A stretch of 64,000 nt of DNA from Oricola sp. (GTDB lineage: Bacteria; Pseudomonadota; Alphaproteobacteria; Rhizobiales; Rhizobiaceae). Numbering within the stretch: position 1 is the stretch's first letter; the number at the start of each line of letters is the position of its first letter. Both the position numbers and the translations under genes were made by a program. Location: positions 124,001 to 188,000 of the forward strand of contig NZ_JALEGV010000014.1 of the NCBI RefSeq assembly GCF_022763245.1. The letters are read 5' to 3'. Of this stretch, positions 43,748 through 52,586 are shown piece by piece. Below the pieces are notes generated by a model. The model did no database searches, had not been told where the DNA came from, and was given only the letters and a program-made list of their open reading frames with translations.

Positions 43748-43858
43748 ATGAAGGCTGGCGATTCCTTCTTGTTCAATGCCTATCTACCCAACAGCTATCG
43801 CATCACCGGCAGGACAACTGCCGAGATCATCCAGGTCAACACACCGCATGTTCACTAG
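43748..43858 (+). pseudogene. Remnant of a cupin domain (C-terminal tail of a XRE-cupin type regulator)
   Basis: An open frame of 36 residues (MKAGDSFLFNAYLPNS, then YRITGRTTAEIIQVNTP) matches the last cupin strands of XRE-cupin (PuuR-like) regulators, where AGDSF, PHS and VNTP recur. The usual His before Ser is Asn. The helix-turn-helix half is absent upstream, where the TctA gene ends. It looks like the scar of a deleted regulator, next to amine-catabolism genes that such regulators often control. A hairpin follows directly. Confidence 0.55.
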
Positions 43859-43884
43859 AGTGGTTCAGAAAAACCTGAACTGCT
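43859..43884. terminator. Hairpin after TctA/cupin remnant, possible bidirectional terminator
   Basis: AGTGGTTCAG (43859-43868) and CTGAACTGCT (43875-43884) pair over ten positions with two G-T wobbles around a six-base loop (AAAAAC). It lies between convergent operons. No T-run follows, so intrinsic termination is uncertain. Confidence 0.4.
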
Positions 43885-44006
43885 CTGCGCGGAAATGGCA
43901 CGGAGAAGCGGCCAGGGGTTCGTGACAGATGGCGAGCGGGTCGCATTGGTGCGCCAGGGAAGAACTGTTTCAGCAGGAGTGTGCGGCACCTGACGAGACG
44001 TGTCGG

Positions 44007-45353
44007 CTAGAATTCTCGTCCGGCCTTGAACTCGCCCCAGCGCATAATGGCGTTGGCGCCGATAAACGCCAAAGGCTCGGGCGGGAGTTTGGCGGGTGCG
44101 GCCTCGCGCAGCATCTCGTTCAACGCGTCGGAGATGACGCCCGAGGCCAGTTCGGCTGCCAGCATTCCCGCAAGTGTGCCTTTGGCCGTCCCAAGCCCGT
44201 TCTGGCAGCAGGCGGCGTAGAGCCCGTCATCGACTTCGCCGAAGGCGGGCACGTCGTTGCGGCTGAGGCAGAGGCGGCCGCCCCAGCGGTATTCCATGTT
44301 GACGCCGTTCAACATCGGAAAACGCGCCCGGAAAGCGCTGTCGTGATCGTCTCCAACCCTTGCGATGCGCGCGTCGCTCACTTCCATCGACGGGTCGTAG
44401 GTGAAGCGGTTTCTGATGATGATGCGGTCACCGCCGGTTCCCGATATTCGTCTGACTGTCGTTCCCATCGGATCCGCAGGCGTGAACCCCCAATTCGGCT
44501 CGCCGCCGAGACGCCGGGTCTCATCCGCTGTCAGGGCGCGCGTCATCGAGGCATAGGTGAAGACATGCATCAGCCGGCGCTTGAAGAAGCCGAAGCTTTC
44601 CGCATGGCCGTTGACCGCGAGGATCACTTTCGAGGCCGATACCGACCCTGACGGCGTTTTCGCCTGCCACGCCGTGCCTTCGCGCTGCAGGTTTGTCACC
44701 GGCGCGTTCTCGAAAAGCAGTATTCTGTTGCCGCGCGCCAGCCCGTCTGCGACGCCGCGCACGAACATCGCCGGCTGGATCATCGCCGCTCCGGGCGTGA
44801 ACAGGCCGCCGGCATAATAGTCGGTGCCGGTGAGCGCCCGCATCTGGGTCGCATCCAGCATTTCATGCGGCTCGCCCATCGCCAACAGATGTGCAGCGTA
44901 GCTGGCGTTGTGAGCCATGCCCTTGTCGGTCGCCGCTGCGTTGATCTTGCCGCTCTTTATAAACGCCTCGGCTGTCAGGCCATATTCACGAGCGGCATCG
45001 GCAGAAAACGCGATGGCAAGTCGGTTCAGCGCGGTCCGCTCTCGGTCGCGGCTGACATCGCCGCCGTAATCCTGTGATGTCAGGTCGTGCGGAAGATCGA
45101 TCATGAAGCCGGAATTGCGCCCGGCGGGTCCTTCGGCGACCGCGCGGGCCTCCAGAACAACGATCGTATCTGCGGGATGCAGTTGCGCCAGCCGCCGGGC
45201 TGCGGCAAGACCGGCGAAGCCGGCACCGATTACCAGCCAATCGGCCTTGATCGCGCCATCGAGCGGAGGATGCGGCGCGCGCGCAGTTAGAATTGCATTC
45301 CACGCCGCAGGGCCGGGATCGCGCGGGAGGCGGCTGACGGTGATGGCCCGCAT
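44007..45353 (-). CDS. FAD-dependent oxidoreductase (DAO/PuuB-like)
   Basis: 448-residue amine or amino-acid oxidase of the D-amino-acid oxidase family. The dinucleotide motif is VIGAGFAGLAAARRLAQLHP (about 40-59), with GRNSGFMIDLPHDL typical of gamma-glutamylputrescine/N-methyl amine oxidases. C-terminal WGGRLCLSRNDVPAFG and GLGTAKGTLAGMLAAEL complete the FAD site. Last gene of the GntR-led operon; eight bases from the MttB-like gene. The substrate is probably an N-methylated or secondary amine, by context. Confidence 0.82.
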   Translation of the reverse strand: MRAITVSRLPRDPGPAAWNAILTARAPHPPLDGAIKADWLVIGAGFAGLAAARRLAQLHPADTIVVLEARAVAEGPAGRNSGFMIDLPHDLTSQDYGGDVSRDRERTALNRLAIAFSADAAREYGLTAEAFIKSGKINAAATDKGMAHNASYAAHLLAMGEPHEMLDATQMRALTGTDYYAGGLFTPGAAMIQPAMFVRGVADGLARGNRILLFENAPVTNLQREGTAWQAKTPSGSVSASKVILAVNGHAESFGFFKRRLMHVFTYASMTRALTADETRRLGGEPNWGFTPADPMGTTVRRISGTGGDRIIIRNRFTYDPSMEVSDARIARVGDDHDSAFRARFPMLNGVNMEYRWGGRLCLSRNDVPAFGEVDDGLYAACCQNGLGTAKGTLAGMLAAELASGVISDALNEMLREAAPAKLPPEPLAFIGANAIMRWGEFKAGREF

Positions 45354-45361
45354 AGCCCGGC

Positions 45362-46918
45362 CTAATGTTCCGTGTTCAGCGCATCGACGGCTGGAATCTC
45401 GCGCTCGCGCCGGGCGATGTAGTCGCGGAGCGCTTCGTCGACCGCATCGTCGAGCTTCGGCTCCTCATAGACTTCAAGCAGCCGCCGGGCATGTTTGAGC
45501 GCGCGCTCCGTTATCTCCTGGGACCCTTCCGCGATCCATTGCTCGACCGAATTGTTGTCGAATCGGTCGGGCATGAAGAATGCCTCTTGGAACCGGGCTT
45601 GCGTGTGAGGGTGGCCGAGATAGTGTCCGCCGGGCCCGACATCGCGCACGGCGGCGAGTGCTTCGTCAAAGTCGTCCCAGTGGATGCCTTCGGCCATGCG
45701 ATAGCCCATGGCGCATTGCTCGGCATCGACCACGAACTTGGCCATGGAACAGTGCATGCCCGCCTCGTTCCAGCCGGCCGAATGCCAGATGTAGTTGGCG
45801 CCGGCCATCAGCACCGCCATCATGGTCGATGCGCTTTCATAGCCGGCCTGCGCGTCGAACGTCTTGGCGCCGCCGAGCGTGTTGGAGGTGCGCCAAGGCA
45901 CGCGATAGTAGCGGGCCATCTGGCCAATCATGAAGTTCATCAGCGCGATCTCCGGCGTGCCGGCCATCGGCGCGCCTGACTTCATCGAGACGGTGGAGAG
46001 ATAGTGGCCGTAGATCGCGGGGCAGCCCTTGCGGACGACTTGCGTATAGGCAAGCCCGGACAGCGCTTCGGCGTTGAGCTGGGCGACCGCGGCCGGCACG
46101 GAAGCCGGTGTGTTGGCGCCGCCGAGCACGAAGGGCGAGCACAGCACTGGCTGGTTGCGCCGGCAGAAGGCGCGCATCGCCGACAGCATGGCCTCGTCCC
46201 AGACGAGCGGCGAGTTGCCGTTGCAGTTGCCGGTCGTGACGGCATGGTTCTCCATGAACTCCTCGCCGAAGAGGATGGCGCACATCTCCATCACGTCCTC
46301 GGCGTTCCTGCCGCTGGTGGTCATGCCCATGAAGGTCTTGTCGGAATGCTTCATCGACGAATAGGTGATGCGCAGGTGTCGATGCGCGACGACGTGATCC
46401 ATCGGCTCGACGATATGATGCGCGGTCGAGTGCAGCGCTGGCAGCATATACGCGAGCTTGTGGAAGTTGGCGAGATCGTCGAGCGTCGGCATGCGGCGTT
46501 TGTCTTCGAGGTCGCGCAGGAACGGCGCGCCGGTCATCGGCACGAAGATCGAGTGATCGTTGCCGAAGGGCAGATTGTTGGCCGGATTACGCGCGTGGTA
46601 GGTGAAGCTCTCCGGGATCGAGGCGATGAGTTCGCGCACGAGGTTCCGGTCGAGATGCACCCGCTCGCCGCGCACATCCGCGCCGGCGGCCTTCCAATCG
46701 GCGAGCGCCTGCTCGTCGCGGAAGACCACGCCCACTTCCTCGAGAATGTCCATGGAGGCGCGGTCGATGCGCTCGATCTGATCGCCGTCCATCGGCTCGA
46801 CCGGGGACAGCTTCCGGCGGAGCGCCGGTAGCATAGTGGTGTTGATCGTCGAACGAGCCTGGCGTCGGGCGCCGCGACCGCCGCGCTTGCCGATCTTTTC
46901 CAAAACAGCTGCGTTCAT
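45362..46918 (-). CDS. Trimethylamine methyltransferase family protein (MttB-like, non-pyrrolysine)
   Basis: 518-residue TIM-barrel protein of the MttB superfamily. Family phrases: GVVFRDEQALADWKAAGA, FTYHARNPANN, TGNCNGNSPLVWDEAML and GYESASTMMAVLMAGANYIWHSAGW (split). There is no in-frame TAG, so it is not a pyrrolysine enzyme; non-Pyl members demethylate betaines such as glycine betaine or proline betaine to a corrinoid protein. No corrinoid protein or MtbA-like gene lies in the window. A basic N-terminus (KRGGRGARRQAR) is common in alphaproteobacterial members. Confidence 0.86.
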   Translation of the reverse strand: MNAAVLEKIGKRGGRGARRQARSTINTTMLPALRRKLSPVEPMDGDQIERIDRASMDILEEVGVVFRDEQALADWKAAGADVRGERVHLDRNLVRELIASIPESFTYHARNPANNLPFGNDHSIFVPMTGAPFLRDLEDKRRMPTLDDLANFHKLAYMLPALHSTAHHIVEPMDHVVAHRHLRITYSSMKHSDKTFMGMTTSGRNAEDVMEMCAILFGEEFMENHAVTTGNCNGNSPLVWDEAMLSAMRAFCRRNQPVLCSPFVLGGANTPASVPAAVAQLNAEALSGLAYTQVVRKGCPAIYGHYLSTVSMKSGAPMAGTPEIALMNFMIGQMARYYRVPWRTSNTLGGAKTFDAQAGYESASTMMAVLMAGANYIWHSAGWNEAGMHCSMAKFVVDAEQCAMGYRMAEGIHWDDFDEALAAVRDVGPGGHYLGHPHTQARFQEAFFMPDRFDNNSVEQWIAEGSQEITERALKHARRLLEVYEEPKLDDAVDEALRDYIARREREIPAVDALNTEH

Positions 46919-48408
46919 GACACGTCGTCCTGCGCTGCAGGATCGCTGAGATCGACCCAGATCGTCTTTAACTCGGTGTATTGGTCGTGGGCGTGAATGC
47001 CATTGTCCCTGCCGCCGAAACCGGACTGCTTGTATCCGCCGAAAGGCGTCGTGATGTCGCCCTCACCGTAGCAGTTGACGGTGACGGTGCCGGCGCGCAC
47101 CGCCCGGGCCGAGGCGAGCGCGCGGCGAACATTGCCTGTGAAGATGCTGGCCGTGAGGCCGTATTCGGTGTCGTTGGCCACCTGGATCGCTTCTTCCGTC
47201 GAGGCAACGGTGATCACCGCGAGGACCGGCCCGAAGATCTCTTCGCGGGCAATCCGGTCCGAAGCATCCACCTCGATGACCGCCGGCGTAACGAACGCTC
47301 CGTCGACATCGCCGCCGGTCAGCGGTTTGGCGTCCTTCAGGTAATATGCCACCTTCTTGCAGTGGCTGCCGGCGATCAGCGCGCCAAGGTGGTTCTGCGG
47401 GTCGAGAGGGTCGCCGGTTTTCCAGTCGCGCAGCCGCGCCATGATCCGCTCAAGCAACTTGTCCTTGACGTCCCGGTGGACGATCAGTCGCGAGTTGGCG
47501 GAGCAGTTTTCGCCCATGTTCCAGAACGCGGCGTTGACGACATGACCCGCCACGAGGTCAAGGTTCTCGGCATCGTCCAGCACGATAGCCGGATTCTTGC
47601 CGCCGCATTCGAGCACTACTTTCTTGATGTTGGAATCTGCTGCGTAGCGCAGGAACATCCGCCCCGTTTCGGTCGATCCGGTGAAGCTGACCATGTCGAC
47701 GTCCATGTGGCGGCCGAGCGGCTCGCCGACTGACGGACCATCGCCCGGCAGCACCTGCAGGACGCCACGCGGGATGCCCGCCTCCACGGCGAGTTCAGCG
47801 ACGCGCAGGGCGGTCAGCGATGTCTGCTCGGCCGGCTTGACGATGACCGAGTTGCCGGCGGCGAGCGCCGGTCCGATCTTCCAGGCGAGCATTAACAGCG
47901 GGAAGTTCCACGGCAGCACGGTCGCCACGACGCCGACGGGCTCGCGAACGATCACGGCCATCGCGTCCTCGCCGACAGGCGCTGTCTGGTCGTAGATCTT
48001 GTCGATCGCTTCCGCATGCCATTTCAGCGTGTTGATCGTCTCGGGAAGGTCGATCGTCACGCAGTCGCGGATAGGCTTGCCGGAATCCAGGCTTTCCATC
48101 ACCGCGAGTTCGCGCGCGTTGCGCGTTATGAACTTGCACAGGCGGATCATGACCGCCTTGCGCTCGGCGGGATGAAGCTTCGACCAGGCGCCGCGCTCAT
48201 AGGCTTCGCGCGCTTTCTCCACGGCGAGATCTACGTCGTCGGCGTTGCAGGCCGCGATTTCGCAGATCGTCTCGCCGGTCGCCGGGTTGACGGTCGGCAT
48301 CGCTTCGCCGCGGCCAGGACGGAACTTCCCGTCGATGAAGGCGGAGCGCGGGAAATCGATACCGGCGGCGATCGCCGCATATTCGTCGCGTGTCAGCAGA
48401 TCGCTCAT
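46915..48408 (-). CDS. Aldehyde dehydrogenase (PuuC/GabD-like)
   Basis: 497-residue NAD(P)-dependent aldehyde dehydrogenase. Catalytic Glu in VVLECGGKNP and Cys in MGENCSANSR; cofactor region VLPWNFPLLM and FTGSTETGR. The MGENCSA context is typical of gamma-glutamyl-gamma-aminobutyraldehyde dehydrogenase. It probably oxidises the aldehyde released by the amine oxidase in the same operon. Start and stop overlap both neighbours by four bases. Confidence 0.9.
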   Translation of the reverse strand: MSDLLTRDEYAAIAAGIDFPRSAFIDGKFRPGRGEAMPTVNPATGETICEIAACNADDVDLAVEKAREAYERGAWSKLHPAERKAVMIRLCKFITRNARELAVMESLDSGKPIRDCVTIDLPETINTLKWHAEAIDKIYDQTAPVGEDAMAVIVREPVGVVATVLPWNFPLLMLAWKIGPALAAGNSVIVKPAEQTSLTALRVAELAVEAGIPRGVLQVLPGDGPSVGEPLGRHMDVDMVSFTGSTETGRMFLRYAADSNIKKVVLECGGKNPAIVLDDAENLDLVAGHVVNAAFWNMGENCSANSRLIVHRDVKDKLLERIMARLRDWKTGDPLDPQNHLGALIAGSHCKKVAYYLKDAKPLTGGDVDGAFVTPAVIEVDASDRIAREEIFGPVLAVITVASTEEAIQVANDTEYGLTASIFTGNVRRALASARAVRAGTVTVNCYGEGDITTPFGGYKQSGFGGRDNGIHAHDQYTELKTIWVDLSDPAAQDDVS

Positions 48409-49313
48409 TTGCCGTCCTCCTTGATCTCCGCGATGGCCCGGTCGAGGGTGCGGATCACCTCTTCAAGCTGCCGCTTGTCGTCCTTGCCGAGCGGTTGCAG
48501 CGGCCTGCGCGGCGGTCCGCAGTCGATCCCGCGCATCGTCACGCCATGCTTGATGCACTGGACGAATTTGCCGCCCTGTTCGAGAACGCGCATGAGCGGC
48601 AGCATCGCCGACATGATGCGCCGGCCTCTTGTGAAGTCGCCATCGACAGCGCAGGCTTCGTAAAGCGCGATATGCGCCTCGGGCGCGAAGTTCGATCCCG
48701 CGCAGACCCAGGAGCGGGCGCCCCAGGCGAAGAATTCCAGCGCCTGGTCGTCCATGCCGCAGGAGAGCTGGATATGCGGGTAGTCGCGCGCCAGCATGTG
48801 CAGGCGGTTCGGATCCCCCGAACTTTCCTTGATTGCGCAAAAATTCGGACTGCGGCCGAGCCGGTCGAGCGTCTCCTCGTCCATGTTGACCGACATGCGG
48901 CCAGGATAATTGTAGAGCATGACGGGTAGGTTCACGGCGCGATCGATCGCCAGCGCGTGCAATGCGATCTCGCGGCCGGTCGGATAGGCATAGGGCGGAG
49001 TGGCGACGAGGATGGCATCCGCGCCGACCGCTTTCGCATGCTCGGCATAGGCAATCGAATCCTCGGTACGGATCGCGCCGGTGCCGATGATGAGCGGCAC
49101 GCGCGTGCCGACGATCTCGCGCGCGAAGCGCATCATCTCCACGCGCTCTTCGGATGATTGCGCGTAATATTCGCCGGTCGTGCCGGCGACTATGATCCCG
49201 TGCACGCCCGCTGCGATCAGCCGTTCGACAACCGCTTCGAAATTCTCGCGATTGATGGAGAAGTCCGCGTAATAGGGCGTCACGACAGGCGTGTAGATGC
49301 CTTCAAACCGCAT
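48405..49313 (-). CDS. DapA-family lyase/synthase
   Basis: 302-residue TIM-barrel enzyme of the dihydrodipicolinate synthase/N-acetylneuraminate lyase family. Schiff-base Lys in CAIKESSG, Tyr in MLYNYPGR and the substrate loop GTTGEYYAQSSEE. Outside lysine synthesis, members cleave or dehydrate 2-keto acids, for example in hydroxyproline or sugar-acid breakdown. With amine oxidase and aldehyde dehydrogenase in the operon a role in catabolism is clear, but the substrate is not. Overlaps the GntR gene by 11 bases. Confidence 0.88.
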   Translation of the reverse strand: MRFEGIYTPVVTPYYADFSINRENFEAVVERLIAAGVHGIIVAGTTGEYYAQSSEERVEMMRFAREIVGTRVPLIIGTGAIRTEDSIAYAEHAKAVGADAILVATPPYAYPTGREIALHALAIDRAVNLPVMLYNYPGRMSVNMDEETLDRLGRSPNFCAIKESSGDPNRLHMLARDYPHIQLSCGMDDQALEFFAWGARSWVCAGSNFAPEAHIALYEACAVDGDFTRGRRIMSAMLPLMRVLEQGGKFVQCIKHGVTMRGIDCGPPRRPLQPLGKDDKRQLEEVIRTLDRAIAEIKEDGK

Positions 49314-49998
49314 CGGCTTTGCTCCCCAGTTCGAATGGCAACGGATCGGGGCTCACATATTGTTCGAGCCGGTCGCGCGACAGCGACCAGTGAGCAAGCG
49401 TGAGTTCGACGGCTTCCGCGGCCGCATGGCGTTCAAACGCTTCGATCATCGCGTCGTGCTGGTCGGCGGCTGTGGCTATCCGGGCGGCGTCTTCCCTGGC
49501 GCGCACGCGGTAGAAGGTCTGACTGATGCGCGTGTGATCGATCAGCAGGCGGTTCAGGCTCGGCATCAGATAGGGCGAGGCCGCCATGACGCCGATTTGC
49601 TCGTGAAAGCGATGGTTTTGCATTGCGGTGTCGCGGATCGATTTCTCGGAGATCGAGCGGCGATAGGCGACCTGAATGTCCTTGAGGGCGGATATTTCCC
49701 TGGCCGTTGAATTCTCGGCGGCGAGTCTCGCCATCGAGGCATAGATCATCGGCGCAGCCTGGAAGAACTGGCGCATCGTCGCGAAATCCATCGGCGCGAC
49801 CTTGGCGCCCCGGTTCCGCTCAACGACAAGATAGCCTTCGCCGGCAAGCCGCTGGATCACTTCACGCAGCGGTGTGCGCGACATGCCGAAGGTTTCCGCC
49901 AGTTCGACTTCGTCGAGCAACTGACCGGGCGCTATCTCCATGGACAGGATGCGCTTCTTGAGGATTTCGGCGGTTTCGGTCTTTGTCGAAGCTTTCAT
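49303..49998 (-). CDS. GntR-family regulator (FCD type)
   Basis: 231-residue regulator. N-terminal winged helix (LLDEVELAETFGMSRTPLREVIQRLAGEG, split at about 27-55) and a helical FCD ligand domain with metal-site residues in NHRFHEQIG and HDAMIEAF. First gene of its operon with an overlapping palindrome just upstream, so it probably represses itself and the catabolic genes. No strong ribosome site at the ATG. Confidence 0.9.
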   Translation of the reverse strand: MKASTKTETAEILKKRILSMEIAPGQLLDEVELAETFGMSRTPLREVIQRLAGEGYLVVERNRGAKVAPMDFATMRQFFQAAPMIYASMARLAAENSTAREISALKDIQVAYRRSISEKSIRDTAMQNHRFHEQIGVMAASPYLMPSLNRLLIDHTRISQTFYRVRAREDAARIATAADQHDAMIEAFERHAAAEAVELTLAHWSLSRDRLEQYVSPDPLPFELGSKADAV

Positions 49999-50007
49999 TC
50001 GCCAATG

Positions 50008-50030
50008 ATTATACAGATTGTATAATCTGT
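50008..50030. promoter_or_regulatory. Overlapping double palindrome, GntR operator
   Basis: Two perfect dyads interleave: ATTATAC-N5-GTATAAT (50008-50026) and ACAGATT-N4-AATCTGT (50013-50030). They begin ten bases before the GntR start codon, so they probably cover the transcription start. Symmetry and position point to the GntR protein as the binder. Confidence 0.65.
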
Positions 50031-50131
50031 AAATAGGAGAATTGCGAGCTGTTGCCCCTCGGCACCGATGGTTCGTGACGAGGGATCATCTGGGGGCAGG
50101 TCGAGCAGATGAGTGCCTGGCGTCTCGGACG

Positions 50132-50467
50132 TTAGGCTTTCAGGTGGATCGTCACCAGCACGGTCGAATGCGAGCCGCCGGGGAAGTCTGCCGCGACGCG
50201 CAGCCAGTTTCCGAAGTTGGAAACGCGCGCGCAGGCGATGGCGTCCTTGCCGGTCGGCATGTCGAATTCGCTGCCCTCGGCGAGCCAATGCATTCCGTCG
50301 GGCGAAATTTCCACCCGCGCCTTCGGTTGCGGTCCGGTGGGCTGCTTCAATGCCCGCACGAAGATGACCGCCTCGCGCGCCCAGCCAGCCTCGTGCGGCT
50401 CGGTCGCGGCCTCGCCCGTCCATGTCTCGTTGCGGGCGACGATGGCCGTGGTGTTTTCAGGAAGCAT
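50132..50467 (-). CDS. Small protein of unknown function after DUF6772
   Basis: 111 residues, soluble, probably beta-rich (VIFVRALKQPTG, ARVEISPDGMHWLAEG, GNWLRVAADFPGGSHSTVLVTIHLKA). The alternation suggests a small beta-sandwich, as in some carbohydrate-binding or capping proteins. I do not recognise the family with confidence. Start ATG shares a base with the DUF6772 stop (TGATG), so the two proteins are made together. Third gene of the operon with the enolase-family enzyme. Confidence 0.72.
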   Translation of the reverse strand: MLPENTTAIVARNETWTGEAATEPHEAGWAREAVIFVRALKQPTGPQPKARVEISPDGMHWLAEGSEFDMPTGKDAIACARVSNFGNWLRVAADFPGGSHSTVLVTIHLKA

Positions 50468-51378
50468 CAGAAATCCCCCGAGACGCAGACGGAATCGACA
50501 TAGAGAAAGGCCCGCTTGTTCGTATCGGCTTCCGCGAAGAAGGCGAAATTGAGCATGCACCAGAGGTTCTTCATGGCGGGGATGCGGATCGAATCGAAGC
50601 CGGACATGTCGAACACCCGGTCGTTGCACTGGAACGACAGCGCCTGCATGGAGGCGAGGTCGAAATCGAAGCGCAGATACGTCCAGTTTATCTTTGTCGG
50701 GATCTCGTTGTAGCAGAGCCGCTGCGCGCCGTGCGGCACGTCCTCCCATCCGTCCGGCGCAAGGTGGTAGTGGCTGAGTGTCTTGTCGGTGGCGCCTATC
50801 GGCTTGAACGTCGTCGTTTCGCGCTTGAACTGCCACTTCTGGACATGCTCGCCGTCCAACGCGTTCAGGAAACGGAGATGCGGCATGACGCGCTCGGCAT
50901 CGCCGTCGCTGTCTCCGCCCTGGAGGTCGAACAGGAAACCGACCGAGCGGACATCGGTCTCGCTGAGCTTCAGTTCCGTCGCCTCCGGTTTGAAGGTGAA
51001 ATAGGCCTCGAAGCGGATCGGGCAGCGCTTGCGGAAGGTGAGGCGTTTGATCGCCACGTTCTGCGCGCCCGTCTTCGGCCGCGTCGCGATCTTGAGCGCA
51101 TAGGAACTGTCGTAGCCGCCATGTGAGCCGGCGTCCCAATGGCCGAGCGTCGATAGCATCGCGCTGGTGTGCTGCGCGTAGCCGGGCAGCATCGTGTCGA
51201 GATCGTCCTCGTAGTTCCCGACGAGCTGGGACCAGCCGCAGTGGCCGCGCGAGAAATCGTCGTGGCTGATGATGCGGGGCAGCGGGTCGAAGCGGCTCAA
51301 TTTCGGATCCGCCCGCAACATTGCCAGGCGCATCGCTTCGGCCAGTTCTCGCGCGGTGGGCGTGTCGGTCACTGTCAT
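50467..51378 (-). CDS. DUF6772 family protein
   Basis: 303-residue soluble protein, no signal peptide. Phrases such as LPRIISHDDFSRGHCGWSQL, LPGYAQHTSAMLS, SHYHLAPDGWEDVP and FDMSGFDSIRIPAMKNLWCMLN are characteristic of a conserved family I recall as DUF6772. Many aromatic residues and beta-like alternation suggest a beta-sandwich. No function is known. Between an enolase-superfamily enzyme and a small beta-rich protein, so likely linked to carbohydrate or sugar-acid use. GTG at 51372 is an alternative start with better-spaced GGAGG. Confidence 0.75.
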   Translation of the reverse strand: MTVTDTPTARELAEAMRLAMLRADPKLSRFDPLPRIISHDDFSRGHCGWSQLVGNYEDDLDTMLPGYAQHTSAMLSTLGHWDAGSHGGYDSSYALKIATRPKTGAQNVAIKRLTFRKRCPIRFEAYFTFKPEATELKLSETDVRSVGFLFDLQGGDSDGDAERVMPHLRFLNALDGEHVQKWQFKRETTTFKPIGATDKTLSHYHLAPDGWEDVPHGAQRLCYNEIPTKINWTYLRFDFDLASMQALSFQCNDRVFDMSGFDSIRIPAMKNLWCMLNFAFFAEADTNKRAFLYVDSVCVSGDF

Positions 51379-51393
51379 CTCCTCCGTCTCGGC

Positions 51394-52536
51394 CTACTGA
51401 ACGCGCAGGCTCTTGACCGCATCCCAGTCGACCTCGATGCCGAGGCCGGGGCCGGTCGGAACGGGAAGCAGGCCGTTCTTCTGCCGGTCGGCGCCGGGCG
51501 CGGCACCGGTAATGGCCGTCTTGAACGGGCTCTCGTCTGTCTCGCATTCCATGGCGCGGAGGTTCGGCATGGCGGCCGCCAGATGCACGCTCGCCGTCTC
51601 GCAGACGATGCCCGACATGCCGATATGCGGCGCATAGGATACGTCGTGCGCGGCGGCGAATTCCGCCATGCGGCGTGTCTCGCTGATGCCGCCCGAGCGC
51701 GCCACGTCGGGCTGCAGGTATGAGAGGGTGCGGTTGGAGACGAGGCGCATCGCCTGATCAAGCGTATAGTTGCTTTCGCCGGCCGCAAGCGGGGTCGCGC
51801 ACTGGCGATGCAACTGCTCGTATCCCTGTTCGTCCTCGGGCCTGAGCGGCTCCTCGAACCAGAAATAGCCGTTCGCGGTCAATGCGCGGCCGACCTCGAT
51901 CGCCTCCTCCAGCGTGTAGGCCCAGTTGGCGTCGACGCACAGTTCGATGTCGTCGCCTGCGCGCTTGCGCAGCCGCTCGATGCGCCGGCAGGCGTCCCTA
52001 ACCGGATTGGCGACCTTGATCTTGACGCGCGGAAAGCCTTTCTCGAGATAGCGATCGAGTTCGGCGTCCATGAATTCGTCCGTTCCCCAATTCACCGAAG
52101 CGGCATAAACGGCAACCTCCGTGCGTCCGACGCCGCCGAGGAGGCGGTAGATCGGCAGGCCGGCGATCTTGCCGAGAATGTCCCACAGGGCGATGTCGAT
52201 GCCGGCGATGGCCTCGAACAGCATGCCGCCGGCGCGGCCCGAGAGCGCCCGGCGCATGGTTTTCCAGTGCTGCGTGATGTCGGTCGGGTTCTGCCCCAGC
52301 AGTCGTGGCTTGAGCGACGTCTCGATCAGGTCGGCATAGGCGCGAGGCGAGAAGCGGGCGAGCGTCTCGCCAACGCCCACATGGCCGGCATCCGTGCGGA
52401 TTTCGACAAGAACGATCGAAACCTCGCTGTATCGCCCCCAGGAGGTGACCGTCGGTCGCGGCAGTGTCTGCGTCAGCGGATGGGCAATGACGTCGGTAAT
52501 TTTCACATCGGCGCCGGCGGCGTTGGCATCTGACAC
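51394..52536 (-). CDS. Enolase-superfamily enzyme, mandelate racemase-like
   Basis: 380-residue barrel enzyme. K-x-K motif (RVKIKVANP), metal ligands Asp (CVDANWAY), Glu (WFEEPL) and Glu (AAGESNY), and His base (YAPHIGMSG), all as in the mandelate racemase subgroup. The K-x-K and Asp-His pair allow racemisation or dehydration of a hydroxy or sugar acid. I chose the GTG at 52536 with AGGGAG upstream; the frame extends to 52596 but without a ribosome site and through the operator region. First gene of a three-gene operon divergent from the GntR operon. Confidence 0.82.
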   Translation of the reverse strand: MSDANAAGADVKITDVIAHPLTQTLPRPTVTSWGRYSEVSIVLVEIRTDAGHVGVGETLARFSPRAYADLIETSLKPRLLGQNPTDITQHWKTMRRALSGRAGGMLFEAIAGIDIALWDILGKIAGLPIYRLLGGVGRTEVAVYAASVNWGTDEFMDAELDRYLEKGFPRVKIKVANPVRDACRRIERLRKRAGDDIELCVDANWAYTLEEAIEVGRALTANGYFWFEEPLRPEDEQGYEQLHRQCATPLAAGESNYTLDQAMRLVSNRTLSYLQPDVARSGGISETRRMAEFAAAHDVSYAPHIGMSGIVCETASVHLAAAMPNLRAMECETDESPFKTAITGAAPGADRQKNGLLPVPTGPGLGIEVDWDAVKSLRVQ

Positions 52537-52586
52537 GAACGGTCTCCCTGGTTTGCGGTTCGATCTTTCATACAGGGCAACTCGAT

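Noticed and set aside
45362-46918. Pyrrolysine-containing MttB
   Set aside because: The gene is open for its full length with no in-frame TAG.
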